From Elymus sibiricus (taxonomy: Eukaryota; Streptophyta; Magnoliopsida; Poales; Poaceae), in contig CM077676.1 in assembly GCA_039707655.1 (NCBI GenBank), forward strand, positions 451,087,379 to 451,151,378: a stretch of 64,000 nucleotides of DNA. The letters run 5' to 3'. A program made the position numbers and the translations under genes. Below the pieces are notes generated by a model. It worked only from the letters and a program-made list of their open reading frames with translations, ran no database searches and was not told the DNA's origin. Of the stretch, positions 56,626 to 64,000 are shown piece by piece. How positions within the stretch are numbered: the stretch's first letter is position 1; every line of letters begins with the position of its first letter.

Positions 56626-56775
56626 TGATACATCTCCGACGTATCTATAATTTCTCTTATGTTGATGCTATATTTATATCAGTTATACATGCTTTCGGTA
56701 CAATTTTATATCATTTTTATTTGGACTAACATACTAATCCATAGCCAAAGGCCAGTTGTTGTTTTCTAGCGCACA
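56626..56775 (+). mobile_element. 5' end of an Athila-type LTR (fragment)
   Basis: TGATACATCTCCGACGTATC begins at 56626. It is followed by taatttctcttatgttgatg and, near 56745, a ggccagttgttgttttct tail similar to element B's LTR (actggcactg... in reverse). Only about 150 bp remain. Confidence 0.6.
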
Positions 56776-57365
56776 TCTGTTAGCCAATTCTTATTTTTAG
56801 TCTGCACAAATCTGGTCCACCGGCTGCAGTGTCAAGGCAGACAGGCACACTACACCACACATGATGAGTTGATGGTGGTGAGCTTCCTTCTTTACTTGGA
56901 CTACTCGGCTGCTGATCTACGTTCATTCCAGCACATGCCGTCTAGTCTTGTTTAGTGCTCCCAGTTGTTGATGTTTTCGAGCAATATATTCTCATCACTG
57001 ATGCACAAATCTGGTCCGGGCTCAGGAAATGTTTTGGTATGCATTTATAACTTGCACAACATGTACTACAGATCTATCTGTGGCTCTGGAAATGTATTGC
57101 ATTGTGTGCATATGGCTCAGGAAATGTTTGCTGTCTTGTTACTGGAGCTGCAGAACAGTAGGAAAATGAATCACTTAATTATTATTGGAGTGTTGTTCAT
57201 ATGAAGAAAAAACATAGTGGTGTTTTCGCCAGGAGCTTCAGGGCACAAATAAGTTGTGCAGCAAGACAATTGTAAGAGTTGTACTGTTGTGCTGCTGTTT
57301 AGCATGGCATCTGCAGTCTGAAGAAACATGGGATCAAGCAGAGGAACCGGTGACTACTAGTCCAA
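56776..57365. other. No recognised feature
   Basis: ggaaatgtttt(g)g- and gctc(a/t)gg-type words repeat weakly (57012-57130). I find no gene or transposon signature. Confidence 0.4.
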
Positions 57366-58560
57366 CTGTAACTCCAAAGTCCAAACCAAGACAAAGCTAC
57401 TGTTTTGCCATTAGATAAGGTCATTAGGTAAGGTATAAAGGGACCAAGTACGTGACCGACGTGGCGAGATTCAGACACGCAGAGTATACAGATTTTGCCA
57501 TAATTTTGGTGGTGAGTTGTTAGATATGACCAGTTCATCGACACACAGACACACACACATAGGACAATGCTGTGAAGTGCTAATGTCAAAGCTAGCATTG
57601 ACATTCCGACCACCATGCATGGCATTGCCCTCTTGTAGTCTTGCTCTATGCAGCTGCGCATGCAGGGTATCCTCAATATCCTCTTGTAGTCATGTGTGAG
57701 CAGAGAGCACGCGTGCAGCTGCAATCACAGATAATCGGATTCAGAAATTAGCAGCTGTAGGAAAAGGAGTGAAAGCAGCACTGAGAAAAAGCTGGCCTGT
57801 CTGATGATTGGCAGACCAGTTTCATGCTTGATGGTAAAGATCTCAACTGTTTGGAGGCTCCTTTTTTTCCTTTTGCTATGCGTTTGCGCGCAACTGGCCT
57901 CTGAGATGTGCTACTTTGTGTCTCCCACTATGGATAGCAGAAATATACTGAGGTTCCATGACTGCAACCAAGTTAGTGCAAGTCTCAGCTGGTCACCGAG
58001 TGAGTGCAACAAGTACTATCAAAAACAGACAAGAACCGGTGCAGAAATCCAGTCTAGTTTCTTTTGTTCTTTTCGAGTGGAAGAAATATAGTCTAGCGGG
58101 AGGCAAATAAAAAGTTATGGTCACATCATGTCATGGGTAAGGAAGGAAAGGGAGTATCTTGTGCTTATGAGTCATAGAGCAACACACGTACAGAGCTTGT
58201 TACTTTGCTGGCTGTAAACTTCCTAGCAAATCAACCACTAGTACACTTCGGATCACCGACACATACAGTGCAGTCTCATGTCTTGAGTCTTGTTATTGTG
58301 AGGAGCACTAGACATAGAGGACATGGAAGTTGGCATCACCAAAAGTGAGGAGCAAAGTAGTATAACAATGGTTTCGATATGTGCTCTGGTCTTATGCGGG
58401 AAAAAAGTTTCGATAGCTAATCAATGAGAATAACAATGGTTAACTACTGATCTTGTCGCCAAAATAAAAAAGAGAAAAGAAATTCGGGTATGATAGCCCT
58501 TGTAAGATTGAACTCCAGAATGATGAAAGCCCTGCAGAAACACTGCTAACCTCACTACTT
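57366..58560. repeat. Diverged duplicated segment, copy 2
   Basis: It is collinear with 49291-50800 but lacks the Stowaway element. It starts at the shared word actccaaagtccaaacc, where copy 1 joins the GC-rich element F. A (ca)n-like stretch, acacacagacacacacacat, lies at about 57540-57560. Confidence 0.75.
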
Positions 58561-58730
58561 TGCTGGCTGTAATACAGGAAGTAATATCCAATCTCACTGT
58601 GCTTTGGATCCCCGACACATGCGGACAAGTGATTATCCCTTTTGAAAGTTGGCATCGTGAAAAGGAACAAAAAAGGACTACATTCATGTGGAATCATCAT
58701 CATCATCAAGTTTAACACCATTAATCATCA

Positions 58731-58925
58731 GCAAAACCTTTCCAGGGTAACGCTCAGGTTCCAGGCGCTCACAAACATACGTGTTATGGTCTTATCCAGA
58801 AAAAGGTTTCGATAGCTAATCAATGAACACAGCAATGATCAACCACTGATTTTCTAGGGAAAAAGAAAGAAAAGCCCTACTGATTTGCCTTGCCCGTGTA
58901 AGATCTCCAGAATGATGAAAGCCCT
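58731..58925. repeat. Diverged duplicated segment, partial copy 3
   Basis: aaaacctttccagggtaacg, cacaaacata(c), gg(t)ttcgatagctaatcaatga, ggtaagatct-like and ccagaatgatgaaagccctg match both 50630-50800 and 58385-58560, showing a second round of local duplication. Confidence 0.7.
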
Positions 58926-59009
58926 GCAAACACACTCTAGAATGACCTGCACTAAAACACCCATCACAGGCAATCTATATATACAAATAAGCCTCCAAAC
59001 CCCGCAAAG

Positions 59010-59405
59010 AGATCAACCAAATTTTGAACTTTTAACAGGTTGCACAAACATCACAAGAGTGGTGGAATTCAGAAATCAGCTCAACTATCTCGGGAATGGC
59101 AAATCCGCACAAATCTCATTCGTCTGTTCGCGAGACATCAAGGGTAATATCAAATCAAATAAAGAGCATCAAAAAGCAATTTAGACAAGATGATGCGACC
59201 TTCGCAGCCGATCCACAAACCCGCATAGGTCAACTAAAATCTGAACTTTTTAACAGGCGTGAAGAGCAGAACTCAGAAAATCAGCACCGGCAATCTTTGG
59301 ATTGGCGAATCCACATGAATCTCATATCAAACAGTCACAAAACACTATCAGAAAAAATAAAAAATGCAGCAACCTTTGTAGCCAATCAACAAAACCACAT
59401 TTAAT
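59010..59405. repeat. Two diverged tandem units of about 195 bp
   Basis: Each unit has gatcaac(c)aaa(t)tttgaac / gtcaactaaaatctgaac followed by ttttaacaggt/cg, then gaattcagaaatcagc / gaactcagaaaatcagc, (a/g)cgaatccacatgaatctca-like words, and gcaacctttgtagccaatc. They lie just beyond the 3' end of the gene. Confidence 0.65.
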
Positions 59406-59445
59406 CCAATCCACCACACATCATGGGTACATCAAACAAGGCAAA

Positions 59446-59451
59446 TTTATT
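59446..59451 (-). terminator. Candidate polyadenylation signal AATAAA
   Basis: AATAAA on the minus strand lies 420 nt downstream of the stop codon of the C2-domain gene. Plant signals are loose, so this is only the best-matching hexamer in the expected range. Confidence 0.35.
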
Positions 59452-59870
59452 GAGCATCACGAAAACACTACCAGGTTTCAGGTGCTGCGGCCTTCTGCAG
59501 CTGCCATGCATTCGCTGACGTTCGAGCAGTTAGCACTATATATTACAGACTTACTGGTAGAACAGTCTATAATGACCCCCAAACAGAAGCAAGGAGCATC
59601 GCCATTTTGGCAAAACTGCAATATAAAACTGACTTCATCACGGCAGTCTGTAAGCTACTCATATAGTGCATACTAGAGAGAGTAAACGTTTCTGATGATT
59701 GCTAGGCTGTTTCACAACACTGACGCAAAAGGAGACGATTTACATGTTGTTTCAGTTATCTAACACGCCTTCAGTAGGCTTGTGATCCATTTGAAAAAGC
59801 TCAGCGGCCACGACTGATCATCATTTCTTCGTTTCGGTGCCGCCACGTCAGGTCACTGAAGCTGGGTGTA

Positions 59871-62800
59871 TCAATATGGCCGCGGTGGATAAGCTCCGGG
59901 GTACGGCGCTGCATACGATTCAGTGAGATCATCAGATTAGTTCACCTGATTAGACTCATGAAAACGGATGGATTTATCTAAGCTCGTCAAGATCTTACCA
60001 GGTGGATAAGGGGATTGTGCTGCTGAAGGTGGTGGGTAGGGTTGCCCATATGGCTGTGGCGGGTACGGTTGCTGCCCATATGGCTGCGGTGGGTACGGTT
60101 GTCCGTACGGCTGCGGCAGGTACGGTTGTCCATATGGCTGTGGCGGGTGACTTGTAGGAGGACATGCCTGGTGGGGGTATGGCTGCTGAGGAGGCGGAGT
60201 TGTGTACGCAGGAGCGGGATATGCTGCATGGCTAGGAGCTGGATAAGCTTGGTGCGGCGGTGGTGCTGCGGCATATGCTGAAGGTGCTGGGTATGAAGCT
60301 GAGGAGGCACCGTATGGCGACGGTGCTGCCATAGAAGGAGCGTATTGGCCAGTAGTTTGACCTGCCATCTTGTTCTTCTGGTATACATAATAAGAAAAAC
60401 AATGAGGCAATGGAACATCAACAGAAGCAATGAAACAAAGACCAGTGATCATCAGTCTCTCACTCACCATTGCTGAGACATCAAAGTGCATGATGAGCTT
60501 CACTTCCCCGGCAGACCTGGCACAGATTGAGCTTAATATGAGGAAATCCGCAAATGACAGTGGGAGACTTAAAAGGTACATATATGTAACAAAAGGACTA
60601 CTTCATATGGCGTGTCTGCAGGGGCCATGAGGCGTCGTCGTAGCCACTCGTGAGCACCTTGTTGAGCGGCACCCTACATGCATTAACGCTCAGCCATCAG
60701 TCACTTTACTTGATAACTGTAACAACTAAAATGAGCTGCATCGTGAGGCACAAACCTGCAGCTGCCAATGAAGTCATCGGCGTTAATTGTGTTGCTGTTC
60801 CACACGTTGATACTCAGCTCACGGAGCCCCTCAATGAGTGGTATATGGAACTTCTCGTCGAAGGACGGGTTCCTTCCCCCATCTGATTGTATTAGAAAAA
60901 CAAGAGTAAGCTTATGGAGGCCAAATGTGTACAAGATGAATATTTCGTTAATGTTGGAAATGTACTTGCAGTCCACACCAAAAGTAAATGTCCTAGCACT
61001 CCGCATTAATTGAAAGCTAATTGGTGATAGTCAGCTAGATTAAATAATATGTTATGAAATACAGATCTAAGAACCTCTTGGAAAAAGTTGAGGACTTGTT
61101 CAGGTCAACTCTAGGATGGATGAGAGTGCATTTTCTATTCGGCATAGTAAATGTAAGATAACAGAAAAAGAACTTTCCTACAGTGCTGTAATCTAGGCCT
61201 GAGTACTTTTATAAGCAATGGTTTCTGTTTCATAGAGAACAAAATAAAAACTGGAAACAAATTGCGCACCATGCCAGTTTGCTATATTTAAGTCCTTGCC
61301 GGGATAAGAAAGCCCAAGTAGCAAATTTCAATAGAGATATAAAAAAATGGTAACACATTGACATTGGCGTTCCAAATAATTGAATTGCCCAACTTTTAGA
61401 ACCAGCCCAGCATCCTGAGAGCATCACTCGAAACACATAGAGGTAGATGCCAAATTGTCCTACAAAGGAAATAGGATTCCTGCAGGACAAGTAATGAGTA
61501 CCACTATTGCGTACAACTTTATTCATAGGGCGTGCATCAAATAAAGTTAAAAGGATATATTCTCGAATCGACATGAGTATCTTATGCCAAGCTAGGGTGC
61601 GCCATTTTTTCCACCAGCAGACGTGAAAGAAACAAAAATAACCACGGCATTGCATTTTCGCAAAAACTAGGATGAGTAATGGGGACCGCTAGTGTGTAGA
61701 ATCATATTCATCAGGGGCGCATGGCATCAAACAAAGGTAGAAGAATATATTCTCATCGACCGGAGTATCTTATGCCAATCTAGGGTGGCGTGATTATTTT
61801 TTGACTGTAATCTAGGGTGGCACGATTCCACCAGGAGGTGTGCAAGAAACAAAAATAATCTCCTCATCACACGACGCGTGATATTCGCAAAAATAATAGG
61901 AGGCAGAGTACCCCTATCGAATATATGGACTCTAAGGAGATGAGACAATGATCAAGCGTGCAATCGATGAAGCTAGTAATATCATAATCCTATAGTGTCA
62001 GCTAAACTGCAATGGTGTCTGCTTCGGATCTGGATTCGCTGACTTAGCCACAGCAAGTCCCCGCTGACTTTGCCGCTGGATCAAGAAGCGAAGGCTGAGA
62101 TTCACCAAATCACTGTTCCCAATCACTGTTCACGCAAAAATCACATTGCTTAGATTACTACAGTGATCATTTTACTAAGGGTCTGCTAAGTATGAGAGCT
62201 GTCGGTTGACATCAGTACCCTAATAATGACATGCACATGCTTCAGAGAAGCAGCCCGTATAGTAATCAAACAGTGGACCTTGCTGTTGCAGACTGTAAGT
62301 GCGCATGAGAACTAGTCGTTGGTTGCTAGTCCGCCGCCCGCTGTCGTCGACAAGATAGAAGAGGCAATGGTGACCTGGTTACCCAACCACCGCGTGGTGT
62401 GGGTAGGTGCAACCACTGAAACGAATTGAGTTGTTGAGCATGGTCAATTAATAGCAGACTAAATTGGCCCCAGACTGTACAACGCACTAGCTGACTCGGG
62501 TGAATCCAGTTCAAATTTCGAGTGAATTCAGTTGGAATACCACTGGTTTAGGGCACCTAGAGTAGGGCAGAGTTTGTGGACGCACAAACTGCTGGAAGGA
62601 ACATATTGAGCAGTGAGGCTTGCTTGTAGCAAAGTAGTATAACTGAAGATGAGAACAAGTCGCTGCCCCACCTTCAAATTGAGAAGAAAGAAGACATGGG
62701 TGACTCACCCACCGTAGTTTTAGCAGCGGCGGCTCGGTTGGCGCAACCACCGAAGAGCAAATTGAGTTGGTATGACCCACCCTCGTCTAGAACAATGTGT

Positions 62801-63301
62801 GTTTGTGGACAAAGGCACGATAACTGGAACAGATTGGGCTGCTCAATAAACAGATTAAATTGTCGCCAGTTGAAATGCCGCCAGTTTCGATCGAGTAGTC
62901 AGTTTGCTGATGCGCACAATTTTCACATGAAGAGCATAACATGATACAGGCACGCTGCACGGACGAGAAGCTGAAGCAAAACAAAAAAAATGGTGGAGGG
63001 GGGGAGCGGAGGATACCATACCGGTGCATGTCCGGGTGCGCAGCTTGGTGTTGGCGTACTCGACGATGACGTAGGGGTCCTGGCGCGAGAAGAACTCCGT
63101 GTCCCGCAGCTTCCGGCACCCGGTCACTGCTCCAAACCAACCAACCGAGCAAGCACGTCGACAAATTAAATTCAGTTGAGCAAAAGGGTCTCCAGTCCAA
63201 CCGCGTCGGGGAATCGATCAATCGAGTGAGTGGGGAGGGAGGAGGGAAAGGCGCGCCTATATATTACCTCTGACCTCGAGGAGCAGGCCCTGGATCGACA
63301 T
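59871..63301 (-). CDS. C2-domain protein with Pro/Tyr/Gln-rich C-terminus (267 aa, 7 exons)
   Basis: Exons, all with GT-AG introns and continuous frame: 63301-63268, 63126-63022, 60882-60756, 60673-60602, 60516-60468, 60377-59999, 59908-59871 (stop TGA); total 804 nt. Residues 1-125 form a C2 domain: MSIQGLLLEVRVTGCRKL, RQDPYVIVEYANTKLRTRTC, DGGRNPSFDEKFHIPLIEGL, WNSNTINADDFIGSCRVPL, WPLQTR, and a final strand GEVKLIMHF. Residues 130-267 are low complexity with QPYGQPYPPQ-type repeats, ending AYPPRPY. C2 domains bind membranes or proteins, often with Ca2+. D20, D28 and D83 are present, but the usual D-x-D of loop 3 reads N75-S-N77, so Ca2+ binding may be weak. The layout resembles SRC2-like cold- or elicitor-responsive C2 proteins; that link is inference. 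Intron 2 is long (2139 nt). The start ATG is the only one fitting the domain. Confidence 0.88.
60883..63021 (-). other. Long intron 2 of the C2-domain gene
   Basis: The donor G|GTATGG is at 63021 and the acceptor ACAATCAG at 60883. Within it two segments near 61540-61700 and 61720-61880 share words (gcatcaaa(t/c)aaag, aaaggatatattctc / agaatatattctc, cgacatgagtatcttatgcc, ctagggtg, gaaacaaaaataa), a local duplication of about 170 bp. No ORF with a domain is present. Confidence 0.75.
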
Positions 63302-63699
63302 GGGCGGGCGGCGGGGTCGTCGGCGGCGGCGACAAAAGGGGGCGCGGGGTTTTTTTTTTTTTTTTTGAGCTGGGAAAGGGGGCGCGGGTTGAGAAAGAGA
63401 GAGACGAAAGCGACTTTCGCTGCTGCCCTGCTTCAAGACGACCCACGAGGGCGGTGGCTCTTTATTGCCCGCCAGAAAACGCGTCCCGTTTTGTGTCGCT
63501 TTCTTTCCGAGGACGAACAATAATCACGGACGCGCTTCCGGTCTCACAAGCGGATTGCAACTTTTTCACGTATGGGCTCCGGCGGGCCTGCCTTGGCGTT
63601 GCTTGCACGTGACGACCACGACGCTGCCCAGTAAACCGCGTGGCTTGCGCGTTGGTTCCTTCCATCGCTCCCGCCTCGCAAGCAAAGCTACCGTACAAA
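63302..63699 (-). promoter_or_regulatory. 5' UTR and proximal promoter of the C2-domain gene
   Basis: GC-rich leader with a purine run on the coding strand (poly-A opposite the poly-T at 63351-63366) and a GA/CT-rich stretch (63390-63412). No clear TATA box is seen within 150 bp of the ATG. cacgtg (63607-63612) is a G-box core palindrome that could serve ABRE or bHLH/bZIP factors. Confidence 0.35.
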
Positions 63700-63745
63700 G
63701 TTATACTAAGATTGAGACACTTATTTTGGGACGGAGAGAGTACGT
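63700..63745. mobile_element. Half of a Stowaway-type MITE
   Basis: ctaagattgagacacttatt then ttgggacggagagagta matches one terminal inverted repeat of the Stowaway family seen complete at 50522. No partner end follows, so it is a truncated copy in the promoter region of the C2-domain gene. Confidence 0.6.
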
Positions 63746-64000
63746 ACGTAATAGGCATATATTCACACGCAGAATTTCCATCCGAAGCAATCCATGGCAA
63801 TGTGTATATATTGTGCTTGTGCACAAACATGGAAAAGGCAAATGCAGGGAGAGACACGGTAACAACACTACGTACTAGTATCAACCACGGCCTATACGGT
63901 TTCCAAAAGGCAATTTATAGCAATTATTACATACCACGCCCTATCAAGTTTCCAAGGGAAAAACACACGGGGGCCCTATACAGCAACGAGATGGCCGTAT
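63746..64000. other. Right edge, no recognised feature
   Basis: Short overlapping ORFs on both strands have no domain. Sequence words are mixed and not repeated elsewhere in the window. Confidence 0.4.

Overview
This window looks like intergenic DNA of a large grass genome, most likely a Triticeae species (wheat, Aegilops, barley or rye). The reasons are the density of nested LTR retrotransposons, Athila-type LTRs starting TGATACGTCTCC of the Sabrina/WHAM kind, and Stowaway-type ends reading CTCCCTCCGTCCC. I recognise one intact-looking host gene, at the right end. Family names are from memory and were not searched.

Layout, left to right. 1-9447: minus-strand Ty3/gypsy element of the Tat lineage (element A), with gag, protease, RT, two RNase H domains and integrase, all broken by nonsense codons. 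Near its 3' side it carries a plus-strand antisense ORF with a clear 87-nt intron. A sits in a chromovirus-type LTR remnant (H, 9448-12808). H lies in the outer LTR of a Sabrina-like Athila element (B, 12809-19371, minus strand) that has gag and a protease remnant but no RT or integrase. B sits in the internal region of another gypsy element (E, 19372-20313 and 37915-41452; its 3' LTR is 41033-41452). E was also split by a Tekay-type chromovirus (C, 20314-37909, target duplication CCGCC). C's 5' LTR was in turn invaded by element D (20444-25482, target duplication CCCTC).

E lies in a decayed protein-coding repeat (F, 41453-41766 and 48505 to about 49290). F is also split by G (41767-48504, target duplication GGATG), a coding-poor Tat-type element. 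G shares its LTR type, primer-binding site, first gag residues and 3' repeat motifs with A, so it probably depends on A-type proteins.

49291-59400 is low-copy-looking DNA. It holds a diverged segment present two to three times (49291-50800, 57366-58560, 58731-58925), a 47-bp Stowaway palindrome, a probable CACTA element (52139-55660) and LTR fragments (55755-56775). 59871-63301 (minus) is a seven-exon gene for a 267-residue protein with an N-terminal C2 domain and a Pro/Tyr/Gln-rich tail.

Apart from that gene, the window is a stack of transposons. The most interesting signals are the spliced antisense ORF in A, arrays of polypurine-tract-like motifs upstream of the 3' LTR in three unrelated elements, a palindromic module shared by three different chromovirus LTRs, and the coding-poor composite element G.
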